Assembly: GCA_032768795.1 (NCBI GenBank)
Contig: CP136496.1
Coordinates: 620,001 to 684,000, forward strand
Source: Tremella fuciformis
Lineage: Eukaryota > Basidiomycota > Tremellomycetes > Tremellales > Tremellaceae
Direction of reading: 5' to 3'
Length of the DNA stretch: 64,000 bases
Below, piece by piece: positions 12,161 to 23,085 of the stretch (its first letter is position 1; each line of letters opens with the position of its first letter). A program made the translations under genes and the position numbers. The notes beneath the pieces were generated by a model. It did no database searches. It was given only the letters and a program-made list of their open reading frames with translations, and was not told the DNA's origin.

Positions 12161-13774
12161 TCATGACACTTGGAATCGGACAGCACGACCAGACTCGTCG
12201 TTCAGCCCAGTCTTGGAGCTGTTGGCACCATAGTCGACGTTCACCTCGGACTCGTCCTCGTACTCTTCCTTGATATCCTGCTCGGCGAGATCCCGGTTCA
12301 AGCGGCGCGTCGTGGAGGGAGCGTAGTACTGCTCTCAGCCAACCTCACGAGAGGACGGACGCCTCTCGACTCACGTCAGAGTGCACATGGACCTCGGTGT
12401 CCACCATGACGGTTGCCTGCTGGAATCTCGACTTGCTCAGCGCGAACGTGTTCTCGCGCTGCGCGCTCAGCATTCCTGCACGAACAGCTGAGTGAGGGGC
12501 TCACGCCGTGGCCCGAGCCGTCCTCTCCCTTCAATACTTTGCGCAGCGAAATACGGCTGTTGAGCGTGATGAGCAGGCCGACGACGTAGACTTTCGACAG
12601 CATGATCCTACGCATTAGCCGTCCCCTCCGCGACTTTCCATTCTCTCGAGCCTGGCCTCACTCGAAGGCCTCAGCGAGGGTTGCGTTCGGCTTGATGATG
12701 AACTGGATCATGAACCCAAAGGTGCTTCTCGTCAGCCTTGGTGCAGCCACCAGAAGAGAACGGACATGAGGAGCGGACCGGTCTGCGTCTCGAGCACGAG
12801 CAAGACTAGTCGCTTGACAAGCGCATCCGTCTGACTCCAGCCGGTACGCGAGCGGCTCAGGCCGTACATCAGTACGCCTGTGAGCGTAATGTCAGTCGAA
12901 AGCAGCGACGCCAGCCAGATGTACACCAGGCTACACCTATCAGCGTCGCCTGGCATTGCAAGGTCGTGCATGACTTACCGCTGGAACTTTTTGGTGAAGG
13001 CCGCGCCGGTCAATGTGAGACCTGTCTGATTGACCGCCGAAGCGATGATCACGAACGGCATGACAAAGCCGAAGGCGCTACCTTGTCAGCCTGTATCCAG
13101 CTCGATGTTGACAGTCGAGAAGAGACTCACATGAGGGCACCGAGGATACCGAGCAGCCAGAGTTTTCTGCCGTTCAGGTTGTATGCCCGCCAAGCGTAGA
13201 AACACTGGATAGCTGCTCTGAGCACTATCCCAATTCTCAAGTATCACTAAAGGAGACGCACGAGTGTACATGAGCGAGTCCCACAGTGGGATATACACCA
13301 GATCTAGCATTTAGCAAGACGGCGTCGTATGAGTCGCACCGCGGCGCACAGGTGATGTTGGAAAACACGGCCCAGTTGCCGAAACCGTACACCCACAGAC
13401 CCCACGACATGTGTTGCCAAAATACCGTATAGCCTATCGATACCGCCACTATCCATATGACGAGCGCGCGGGTGGGCCACCGGTCGGTAGGGTAGCAGAA
13501 TTGGTAGTATTGGAACGCGGATACCATCATGATGCCGAGGAAGAACGAGTCTGGGTATGAGCGAGCGAGCGCAGCGAGCGGGCGGCTCTGTTGCTCAGGA
13601 GGACGTACCGACATAGAAGGCGATCATGAATGGGCCGAGCCAGAACCTGTTCGTCAGCACACGTTGCCGAGTATTGGAGGGATGTGTGGGTGGTGTATGG
13701 ACGTACCCCGGGTCGCCGCCCATCTGCATCTTGGCAGCTTCTTGGATCGCGGCGGAACTGGTATTGGTAGACAT
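12161..13774 (-). CDS. Multi-pass membrane protein, DUF6534-like (copy 1)
   Basis: A seven-helix membrane protein of the kind common in basidiomycetes, of unknown molecular function. It starts MSTNTSSAAIQEAAK. Hydrophobic segments include FWLGPFMIAFYV, SFFLGIMMVSAFQYYQFCYP, ALVIWIVAVSIGYTVFW and LWLLGILGALM. The family-typical block TGVLMYGLSRSRTGWSQTDA with VKRLVLLVLETQTGPLL lies in the second half. The C-terminus is a charged cytosolic tail containing RRLNRDLAEQDIKEEYEDE, almost the same as in the neighbouring gene at 14305. About nine short introns were inferred by joining frames (donors GTACGT, GTGCGC, GTGCGT, GTGAGT, GTAAGT); exact junctions near 12500-12670 are less sure. It is co-oriented with its paralogue. 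Confidence 0.8.
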
Positions 13775-14304
13775 GGTGCACAAGTGTAGAGATAAACGAA
13801 TGACAAGAATATTGAGAATAGCTTTCAGTATTGTGAATGTGTCTAGTGTCCCGAGCAGACTGAAGATTTATACAGTGCTTGGCGGCTGAGCAGTCGACCC
13901 ATTGCTCCGACTCCAGTGGGAAACTCGCGGGAGCAGTCTGGAATCAGGAATCAGAATCAGGAGGCGGAGGAGTAAATGGTGCTCGAGCGCCAGCACAAGT
14001 CAGGGCCGGCGAGAACCGTGCACTCGCCGCGGTCAGCCATTGATTGATGGTCATCAGTGATTCATCAGACCGTCTCTCCATCAGTGCAGGATCAGTCCGC
14101 CTGCCCGGTCGGCCAGGTCCCAGCTCCTGTCGTCAAGTTTCATCTTCCCTCCCGTTGGCCGGAACAGGCGGAAGTAATTCCGGTCCGCGGTCCGTGCTAC
14201 AGGCACGGGGTTACCGAAGCACGGGGACAGTTGCATGGCTATAAGCTTGCTTGCTCGACTGGGAGGAGATCACAAGGCAGGTATGCGAGGGGCAAAGTGG
14301 TGGG
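13775..14304. other. Intergenic gap between tandem DUF6534-like genes
   Basis: This 530-bp gap separates the upstream end of copy 1 from the stop of copy 2. It contains a short imperfect repeat of gaatcag units near 13935-13965. No coding signal was found; it should carry the promoter of the 12161-13774 gene. Confidence 0.45.
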
Positions 14305-15935
14305 TTACAGCCGGACCTGCGTCGTGTCCGTCAGCCCCGTCTTGGAGGCATTATTGATGTAGTCCAGGTTGTGCCCGCCCTCCAGGTCAAACTCCTCCTT
14401 GATGTCCTGCTCAGCCAGGTCCCTATTCAGCCCGCGGCTGATCTGGGGGACGTACGACTGCTCGTCAGCTCACGCTCCCTCAAGAGGGAGGGACCCGCCT
14501 CCTCGACGTATGTCTCGGTGGTCACGTTGACCGTCGCTTGGTGCAGGCGGTTGCTGCGTGCAAACGTGTTGGATTTCTCCGTCGTCAGCTACAGATACTC
14601 ACTCCATGGGGAAAGGGAGACGTACGGCGTGTCGCCTGTCTTCGGATCCCGCGTCGTTCCGCAAGTCCCGGCGCAGGCTCACGCGCGTGTTGAGCGTCAC
14701 GAAGATACCTGCGATGTAGAATTTGCTCAGCATCAACCTGCCGTCAGTCCCCTCTTTTCCCCACGTCGATGGTGACGCACTCGAACATCATGCCCAGACT
14801 GGAGCTTGGGACGATAGCCTATCGTGCATCAGCATCTGCACTCTTGTCGCGAGCTCGGGTGGGCTCACGAATTCAATGACAAAGCCCAGCGTACTGCGCA
14901 TCAGCATCCCCTTCTATCAAAAACTGGTGTCCCACATTAGAGCAGGCATGGCCATGGTCTCAAACGAGAGCAGTATAAGCTTGACGACCAGCGAGTCGGT
15001 CTGCGACCATCCCGTCCGGGACTTCCACAGCCCCATGGCGATACACCCAGTGATGACGACGTCTGTAGCGAACACCGAGCTGAGCCACACGTACGCGAGT
15101 CTGCGCGTCAGCCGCTATTCTTGATACGTGAGCTGGACTCACTTCTGAATGCGGGCTTGCTGTACGGCGTTGGCGATGGATGTCACGCCGTCCGACTTGA
15201 TGATGCCGATGATGACCCACGGCATGATCGCGGACCATGTGCTGCCTCTCAGCTCTACTTTACTCGCGTCGGAATGGGAGACGCACCAGAACATGCCCAG
15301 CACGACGAGGACGATGGGATTCTTCTGGTGCAACTTCCACGCGCGGTGCGAGTAGAACACTGCGTGTGAGTCGCTAGGTTTACCCATGCAAACGCTAAGC
15401 ATACCTTGGATCGGACTGGCGGTCAGCTCCCCGAAGGAAGGGAAAAATGAGACTTACACATATTGCAGCGCATCGAGGACAGGAATATAAATCAAGTCTG
15501 CGTCGTCAGCCTCTGCTGGTCAGATGGTTGGAAAAACTCGCAGGTGAGCTCGGAGAAGCGCGACCACGTCCCGAAGCCGTAGACGTATTGGTGCCACGTG
15601 AGCTGGTTGTGAAAGCCCGTGAACGCCACGCAGACAAAGAGCAGCCAGCAGATGAGGTACTTGAGGATGGACGGGTCGGTCGCCCATGAGAACTGGTAGT
15701 ATTGGATCGCCTGCATTAGCACGACGCCCGCGAGCATCGAGTCTGGCCTCAGTCCGCCGTCGCAGTAAACGCTCAATTGATGAGTTGCGGACTCACCGAC
15801 GAAAAAGGCGACCATATACGGGCCTACAGATCAGCGATAGCTCTCGGGTAAGTAAGGGGGATGCGACTTGCCGAGCCAGAAGCCGACGTCCGGCTGGAAC
15901 GACGCCTGCGAGATCTGCTCGATCGTCTGGTCCAT
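14305..15935 (-). CDS. Multi-pass membrane protein, DUF6534-like (copy 2)
   Basis: Paralogue of the gene at 12161-13774, in the same orientation. It begins MDQTIEQISQASFQPDVGFW with an intron directly after the FWLG segment, as in copy 1. Matching segments include SMLAGVVLMQAIQYYQFSWA (copy 1: FFLGIMMVSAFQYYQFCYP), LTWHQYVYGFGTWSRFSELT (copy 1: MSWGLWVYGFGNWAVFSNIT) and the tail RGLNRDLAEQDIKEEFDLEG. Shared intron positions and shared tail show a tandem duplication. The C-terminus reads KTGLTDTTQVRL before TAA at 14305. It probably has seven transmembrane helices; function is unknown. The sequence divergence between copies suggests an old duplication. Confidence 0.8.
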
Positions 15936-17453
15936 CCTGCTCGCTCTTCGCGGTTGGTAGGTAGACTGTCGAGAATGGACAACAGCCTCGTCGTAAAGAA
16001 AGAACGAAGGTTGGCTGGAGGTGGAGAATAAATGGCTAATGGCAGTGTAGAGAGAGAGGATGGGGTGGCGGTATACAAGAAGGAGAAAGAGGAGTTGCGT
16101 GGAGATACACCGTCGACAAGCCCCGACTTTATGTTCCTGCTGAGAGCCTGCCTCGGTCGAGGCGGTCCGCGCATGGGCAAGCTTCAAGATCTCGTCCTCC
16201 CTGACGCACAGGAGGCAGAGCGAGGATTTGGGGCGAGCCCGTACTCTTAGATCCAGATCTAGGTCCCTGCTGCTCGAAATGGAATGGAATGAGGGTGGGG
16301 TGCTCGACTCGAGCGTCGACTCTGGACTGGCTGCGACGACCAGGAAAAAAGTCGCAGAGATACCGTCTGCCATGTGGAGGGTGTCCTTTGGTCATTTAAC
16401 GCTAGCGTCGAGCATGCTCCTCCTGATATTTTTTCGGCGCGTGACTGTCCGTCTGATGAGAGCGGAGCGGACTTGGGACGGCTCAGCTCCATGTGCCAAG
16501 CATCATCTTTCTGATCCCAGCGACAAGCCACTACAACATGCGAGACCTGCTCCGCGCTTGGTTCCAGAGTTCTCCATCGTTACTGTACAGTCCGGACTGG
16601 CATCCTGCATCCGCTGCACTTGAATAGCAACACCGTTTCGCCTGGTGGCACGGACCAGACGGAGAGCCCATCAAGGGTGTCGAGCTACGCTCGCTCGCTC
16701 GTCTTGACGACCAGGGCCATCAACGGGCAAGTTGCGCAGGGGCACCCATCATTCATCACCATCCCAGAGAATAAGGGCCGGGGTGCCACCTTGCTCGATT
16801 GCCACTTTTGTCTCGCATGTCTCGGAAGCAAGTGATGGGCGGCGATTGCCGATCCGACAGAAGGACCCTTCCGAACACCGGTCAGTTGTCGATAGGATGG
16901 CGACGATGGGCAGGCTCGACCGCACGCAGGCAGAACTGGGCGACGCTACCAGAGACCGTCTCCGGCATCTGGAGCTGGCCCGAGCAGAGAACCTCACACC
17001 GAGACGTGCAGCAGCTTATGGCCGTTCGTGACATTGCCTGAGCGGTCGCACCGCCTCCGTCCTCCTGGAATACAGCAGTGCAATATCGCCTTCACCCCGA
17101 CGCAGACTCAACCGAGGCTGTCCACACCTGACCGACCATCTGTAACTGCCCCTGCTGACGAGCTGCCCAAAGGCGCTCACATCCTCCGGCCGTGGCTGTG
17201 CCTCCTTTCTCCCGGGGCCAAGGGGGTGTAAACGCGGGGCGACTCACTTGTAAGGAAGGCCATCCCAGGCTCATTCTTCACCAATGTCGAGTCAGGGGTC
17301 GCAATCTTGTCAATGCGATGAGGGTCTTGGCACTCCCATCTGGGCCACCCGTGCCCTTTGTCTCGATCACGGCGCGCGCTACTTACGTGATGTCGACTGC
17401 GGCCGCGGCTGATCATCACGCAGCGGGTCCCCTTGTCGCCTAGCACGCGCGAG
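15936..17453. other. 1.5-kb gene-free region
   Basis: No ORF here shows family motifs, plausible splice-linked continuation or a shared frame longer than about 130 codons. The candidates (e.g. 16228-16623 plus, 17177-17542 minus) are low-complexity or antisense shadows. The region must hold the promoters of the DUF6534-like gene on the left and the GH76 gene on the right, and it is the longest empty stretch in the window. Confidence 0.5.
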
Positions 17454-18952
17454 ATGTCTCTAGACGTACTCCTGACTTCACTGCTCCTCTTCGCTGCGAC
17501 AGTATCGCAGGCCTCCCCGACATGCCACAGCAAGCGCAACACGCTCCTCCCGTCCTCTTATGCCGTCCCGGCCTTTGAGCGCTCGCGCGCCGACGTCAAC
17601 GCTTACACTGCCAAGTCCTTCGCCTACCTCCTCGGCCTCGACGTGCCGACCGGCTGGGTAGGCCAGAACGCGTGGACGGCCATTGCGCAGGCAGACGCGC
17701 AGAACAAGGCGACGACATACGAGAGTCGCGTCTCGGCGGGGTTGAAGGCATTTGCCGATAGTCCAGGGGGGTGTCAGACGTCCAACACGCCACCGGCGGT
17801 CAACTGCTATAATGATGATGCGGGATGGGCGGCGCTGGCGAACCTACAGGCGTACAGGGCGTATGGAGACAAGACGTACCTGACTCGTGCAGTCGACATC
17901 TTCGGCGTCAGTTTTCGATTTAAGGATCATAGCTTGGCTGACGGGCAGTACATCACCCAGCACGGGTATGTCGACCAGGCCGCCCTGACCGCGGGGTACC
18001 GCAAGGGCACCAAGAACCCCAGCACCAAGCTGTCCAAGACGTGCGGCGGCAATAGCATGCTGGGCGGGGTGTGTGAGTCACCCCTCACAGATCAGGGAAG
18101 AATCGCGAGTACTCAGATTAGACTGGCGGAACGGCGTTCCCGGCGATGCGGCCGAGGCCGATGCGACCAACGACCCCGCCGTCAATGCCGTCTCGACCGG
18201 CCTGTACGCCTGGCTCGGCGCCGAGCTGTGTCGCGAGACCAAGGACCAGTCGTACTGCACCAACGCGTACACTAGCGTCTGGTGGCTTGACAGTTTCATG
18301 GTCGACCCCGATGGACTGCTGTGGGACCACATTGCGGGCGATACGTGCGAAGTGACCAAGTGGACCTTCACCTGTAAGCCCCCGCCTCACCCCTTGCCCG
18401 CGGGTCTGATTGCTGATGACGGCAGACAATGCCGCGCTGTACATTGCGGCCTACGCCTCGCTCGGCCAGCTCACCTCCAACTCGACCGCCCTGGCCCTCG
18501 CCACACGTACCGCCAAGGCGTCCATGACGACCACTCTGTGGAACACCGCCAAGGGGGTCAATAGCGAGGGCAGTGGCGACCCCACGGCCGGCGGCGATGG
18601 CCTCGAGTTCAAGCCTGTCCTCATGCGCGCTCTCAATTTCGTCCATCCGTGGATGGCCGCCGATGTGCAGAGTGCGATTGTGAGGTACATCAACGTGCAG
18701 TATTGGAGTATGGTCAACTTTGACTCGGACAATGCCAAGGCGCCCACGCAGTATGGACGGAATTGGACCGGACCGGCATTCACTGTAGCTACACCCCAAA
18801 GTATGGCGTGAGTCTGCGCTGCACTCGATATCGGTCGGGGCGCTGACATGACTCGTAGAATGGCGCTGGACACACTGAATGGGTTGGCGCTGAATCCCGA
18901 TTCGGCCTTCCCAGGCTCAAGCAGTACTGCCAAGGCTGTCATGACCGCCTGA
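17454..18952 (+). CDS. Secreted glycoside hydrolase, GH76 (alpha-1,6-mannanase-like)
   Basis: Family GH76 enzymes act on alpha-1,6-mannose linkages of fungal mannans or cell-wall mannoproteins. The N-terminus MSLDVLLTSLLLFAATVSQA is a good signal peptide; an upstream in-frame TTG was not used. The paired acidic motif NCYNDDAGWAALANLQAYRA (about 17803-17862) matches the catalytic Asp-Asp region of GH76. Further features are CGGNSMLGGV, VSTGLYAWLGAEL and NFVHPWMAADVQ, plus several Cys residues as expected for a secreted protein. Four short introns: near 17907-17948 (GTCAGT to GACGGGCAG), 18071-18116, 18371-18425 and 18809-18859. Unlike Dcw1/Dfg5, no convincing C-terminal GPI signal is seen (it ends STAKAVMTA), so it is probably released or loosely wall-bound. 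Confidence 0.85.
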
Positions 18953-19094
18953 CACGAAATGAAATGACAGTTGCGAGGCAGCTGCCGGTAAAGCGTAAGA
19001 AGTGCACTCATAACATATACGATACGAATAGAGCAGGGATACACGGTGCCGCACGTCCATGACTCTACGCTCCACCGTGGTGTACATGTGGACA

Positions 19095-20071
19095 TCACAT
19101 GGACGCAGAGGGTCCTGGGCAAGAAGTGAAGTCGAAGTATGGGTCGGATAAGACATCCTCCACCCCTTGAGACGAGGTAGCAGCAGCAGGCAGGCTGCTA
19201 TATTGGAAGATCCCTCTCATGTAGCAAATGCTCAGACTCCCGATTAAAGCCGTGCAGAACCGAGTCTCTTTTACGACTGTAGGAGCGGTATCATCGAACG
19301 TTGGCGCCGCCAGATTCGGAGGGTGCTTCGGACCCAGGCCGCCCTCGAGCGTCGCCGCTATCTGCCTCAGATCTCCCTGTACCTTGAGCTCAACGAGTCT
19401 CTTAGGTTCAACCTGTTTGGGCTGATAAATGAAATTGACCCCACTATACATGCCATAGGAGGTGGCTTGAGCGAGTGTGTGCTTGTGACTTTCCGACTTC
19501 GAATGAGCAAAGGAGCCGACTTTCATCTTGGCGTGATCGTAAGCGCATCCCTCGGTATGCCTCAGAGACATTTCAAAGGATTGAGGGATCGCGGTCTGTT
19601 TACCCGACCTTCCGTCAGTGGCGGTTAGCGTTCAAAGCGCGAGCAACTCACTGGGAAGTCTGACCGACTGATACCTGGGGAAAATACCTGGCTGTTAGAT
19701 GGAGGAGGGTCACGAAAAATGCCTTACTGGCTGATCGCTCCGTCTTCGAGAACGCTTGCCCACACGTCGGCTTTTGGCCCGATCGTGTCATAGACGTATG
19801 TTGGCTGGAACCCAGCGGGATATTGCCCAAACTGAACCGAGTCGGTAATGAAGTAGTAATCAGGTCTGAACCTCCCGTTATTCGCGATGGTATAGATGCG
19901 GCTCAGCAAGGAGCCTACCCCTTCGCTCCCGGTGGGATCGACCTTTATCCAAATGGCATGTTGCGCGCGGGGCTCGTGCGTCAACGAAGTCTGTCGCAGG
20001 TGCGACGATTCTTTGCCCTTACCCTTCTTGTTGTTTTGATGCTTGCTTTTGTGGGCGCCGGGATGACGCAT
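19095..20071 (-). CDS. Unrecognised protein, three exons
   Basis: I do not recognise this family. Exon 1 (from 20071) starts MRHPGAHKSKHQNNKKGKGK, then runs HAIWIKVDPTGSEGVGSLLS and DYYFITDSVQFGQYPAGFQP. Exon 2 is a ~35-nt exon (YFPQVSVGQTSQ) flanked by a GTAAGG...CAGCCAG intron and a GTGAGT...CTGACGGAAG intron. Exon 3 carries KVGSFAHSKSESHKHTLAQA, SGVNFIYQPKQVEPKRLVEL and a short hydrophobic stretch FCTALIGSLSICYMRGIF, ending PGPSASM. The three pieces join in one frame, which supports a real gene. An open frame continues upstream of the ATG to about 20160 with Cys-rich text, so the true start may lie in an earlier exon (20100-20360). No signal peptide is seen with this start. Confidence 0.6.
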
Positions 20072-20592
20072 TTTTAGTTGCTCAGGAAAGCAAAAGTCTA
20101 CCGCGATTTTGCCATCGCTGACGTCGTCTGCCTCGCCCTGGCGGCCTTCTGTGCAGCTACAGAACCCGCCTTAAGATGAAAGGACGCCTCTTGTACAGGT
20201 TCGTGCTCAGGAAGAACAGCGGGGCTGGAAGCGAACCACTTGAGCCTTCCTAGCACCGGTCGACCTGTCTGAAAGCAGCGGGAAGCTTCCATCCTTTGAT
20301 CTGCGGTGGTCGGCCTATGTTCCGATGTCCCCGCAGCATATTGAGATCCAGAAAGCAAGCATCGGCCGAGAGAAGGTCAGTCATGGGCTAAGATAGCTGG
20401 TACAGCACCGCGAGGCGTCCTCTTATGTACGATCAACGTCCAACATGATGCAAAGTGAAGGAACCTTGGCGACTCTTCACCGTCCCACCGGATCGACGGA
20501 ATCAAAATTTCCGAGAGATCAGCATCCTCAATGTCCACTTTCGCCCTTCTTACCTTTGTATAACTCTCAACGTACTGCCGCAGCAGCATACA
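20072..20592. other. Divergent intergenic region upstream of IPI1
   Basis: This 520-bp stretch lies between two divergent starts. It contains open frames on the minus strand (20098-20358) that might be an extra 5' exon of the gene to the left, but no ATG-to-donor path could be settled. No promoter motif was recognised. Confidence 0.4.
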
Positions 20593-23051
20593 ATGCCCAA
20601 AGTGGGCAAGAAGAAGAAGGCCAATGAGACCGACTTCAAGGTAGCCAACCTGCTCGCGAGAAAGCCCTGCGCTGACCCACAGAAAGCGAAGCTCAAGCTC
20701 GGCAAGGGCAAGAAGCAACCGAGCAATGCTACGGATACCTCTTTCAAAGCGCGATGTGAGATCTGAAGCAGCTCAAAGCGGTTTGATAAGGCTGGGCTGA
20801 TGTGAAGCTATCGCCCTGCCTGGCCAGGAAGCCATCAACCGAGCTCTGGTTGAAGGCAGCATCGACGAGCCGCGAACGGCTTTAGGCTTGAGCCTCGACG
20901 ACGTGCTGGCCAGATTGCGACACCCGAATGCTGGTGTTAGAAAAGACTGCCTGGGTAGCGTCAAGGAGCTCGTGTCTTATGCACCCACAAGGGAGGTCGG
21001 AAAAGTCCTTCGCGCCCTAGGAGGCGTCATTGCAGACGAGGTCCGACTTGATTAGATTACCTGTTTCACTGGCTGACGGCCAGGATACCCCGGTTCGAAA
21101 GACTCTGTTGGCCTTGATTGGCTGGTACCTCCCTCTCGTTCCCGAGGTATGGATTGCAGCGTACTTGGACTCAAGCGTAGGCTGACTTGCAGAACACACT
21201 TGCACCCCACCTACCGCTTTTGTTGCTGCAAACCTCGTCCGCCCTCTCTCACATCTTCCCAGAGATCCGGCTCTCCGCATGCCAGCTCATCCTCCTGCTC
21301 CTTGAGCACATTCCCAAGCATGTTGTCGGCTCTTGGCCAGCATCGTCCTCCTCATCGACCGGCTCTGGTCTGAACATAATAGAGGGGCTTCGGTTGGCGA
21401 TCGGACTCGGCGGAGGGAACACCTCCAACTACGGTCTACGCCTGACCGCCAATGCCAAGCTCGTGACGCTCAAGACTATGCTGTCCTTCCTGGAGTGCGC
21501 CTTGGAAGGAAAAGGACATGATGATCGTGACATCGAGAATATCTTCGCAGATTGGCTGGAGCATAAGCCACGCTCGAGAAAAGGGAAGGAGCGAGCGATC
21601 GGGAGCGACTTTACGGTGTTTGCCCCAGGCGAAGAGGGCTTCTTGGCCCCGTTCAGCGATTGGGCGCTCAGCAGAGATGAGGATCGGGAGTGGGAGCTGG
21701 GTCGATTGTCGGGTGACGCCCCGTCAGACGAGGCTACAGTGGTGACGACCCTTTCTGTAACTCTGAGCGTTACTGTCGGAGCCGCCGCTGATTCCAGGCC
21801 CTCTACGTCCAGCTGCAACCTCTGCTGCAGACGACCTTCCTCGAAGCCGCGCCTCTGGCCTTCTCGCCTTCGGCGACCTCCCTCACGCCTGCGAGCAGCA
21901 CGGAAACTTCTCTGGAACTGTGTTTCGTCTCTGCCGCGTTGACAGAGCTTCTCGCCAGGCATATCTTCTCAGCCACGCCTCAACCCCGACGAGAAGTCCG
22001 CGAAGGCGTCGCCGACTTCTTGAAGCGCATGGCGCCATACTTTCCATTCACTGGACCGACCGCTCAGGTCTCGTCGACTGGTGTGCCACGCACGTTCCAG
22101 CTGTCCCTGGCCTACGCTGGCCTGGCTGTGCTGCTCGCTCCGCGGCATGTCAAGCTGGAGTTGCGGGTAAGGAGGCCCGGGTGGCAAGGTCGGATCGAGG
22201 CGACCGAAGGAGCTTGGGAGCAGATGCGGTCCAGCACAAAAGGGAGCAACGCGGCACTGTCAGACGTGGCAGACTGGGTCACGGACTGCCTCGTGAATTT
22301 CTCCATCCTGGGCTGGCGACCTCGCTGACAGGCCAGGCTGCAAAGAAAGACTTGCTCGCGCCACCACTGACGTCCACCGCCTACGCCGGTCTCCTGCCGA
22401 TCATCTGGGCCCTCCTGACCCTCCCGCCCCCGACGGAAGACAGCGAAGACATCTCGGCCAATGTCGGCCAAGCTGTCCTTTCACACCTCTCGCGGAGCGC
22501 ATCGAGCAGCAGCACCCGCAGTCTTGGCGACGACTTCCTGTATCACCTCGTGGAGGTGCACGAGCAGCCTCATCCGGCATTACCGTTCTTCCTTCCTCGG
22601 ACATCGCCACTGCGCCCCGCTCTCAACACATGGTTCGAATCTCTGCCTAGAGTCCTGTGGGAGCTCGGGACAAAGGACGAGATTGCCACAGAGCGGCTGT
22701 TGCGTTTCTTGCTCGATGTGGGCCATAGAGGGCCATCGCACGATGACCAGTATGGCCTCTTTGAAGTGGGAGTGAGTGGCGTGCACACGTGAATTCTCCG
22801 CAGCTGAACTTCAGGCTTTCCCTGCTGTGGCCGCGAAGCTGGGACCGTTCTTCCACCTACAACACCCAAGCAAGGGCTCCTTGCCTGGTCCGTGGGCAAA
22901 GTTGTCAAAGCCAGTACAGAGACTGGCACTGGATATGGCAAGTGTATGGACGCGGTGGGACCAAGCGGGCAGCTTGCGGAGCGCAGTGCAACGAGCGACA
23001 ACAGCCGCAGATGCTGTATGGGCGCGAGAGTACGCGCAAGCCAGGTTGTAG
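20593..23051 (+). CDS. IPI1: Pre-rRNA-processing protein IPI1 (TEX10 homologue)
   Basis: Component of the nucleolar Rix1-Ipi1-Ipi3 complex needed for ITS2 processing and 60S maturation. The start MPKVGKKKKANETDFKVANL followed by lysine-rich KLKLGKGKK is typical for IPI1 (usual: K-K-x-KxxDF). The second exon gives IALPGQ then LSLDDVLARLRHPNAGVRKD, a HEAT/ARM-like repeat, and LARLRHP...KELVSYAPTREV as in the Ipi1 N-terminal domain. Introns near 20755-20806 (GTGAGA to GATGTGAAG), 21042-21084, 21150-21194, about 21755-21800, about 22284-22335 and about 22770-22818 link the frames. The C-terminus reads AVWAREYAQARL. At about 690 residues it is longer than the yeast protein and closer to metazoan TEX10. 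Its stop lies only 34 bp from the SNU114 stop on the other strand. Confidence 0.88.
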
Positions 23052-23085
23052 CAAATGCATGCGATGCTATGCCTAAACTGCTGCG

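Noticed and set aside
17177..17542. 121-codon minus-strand ORF upstream of and overlapping GH76
   Set aside because: No motif, overlaps the signal-peptide exon of a clear gene; likely chance.
21085..21105. Possible tRNA B-box (GGTTCGA)
   Set aside because: It lies in an IPI1 exon and no matching A-box, acceptor stem or cloverleaf was found around it.
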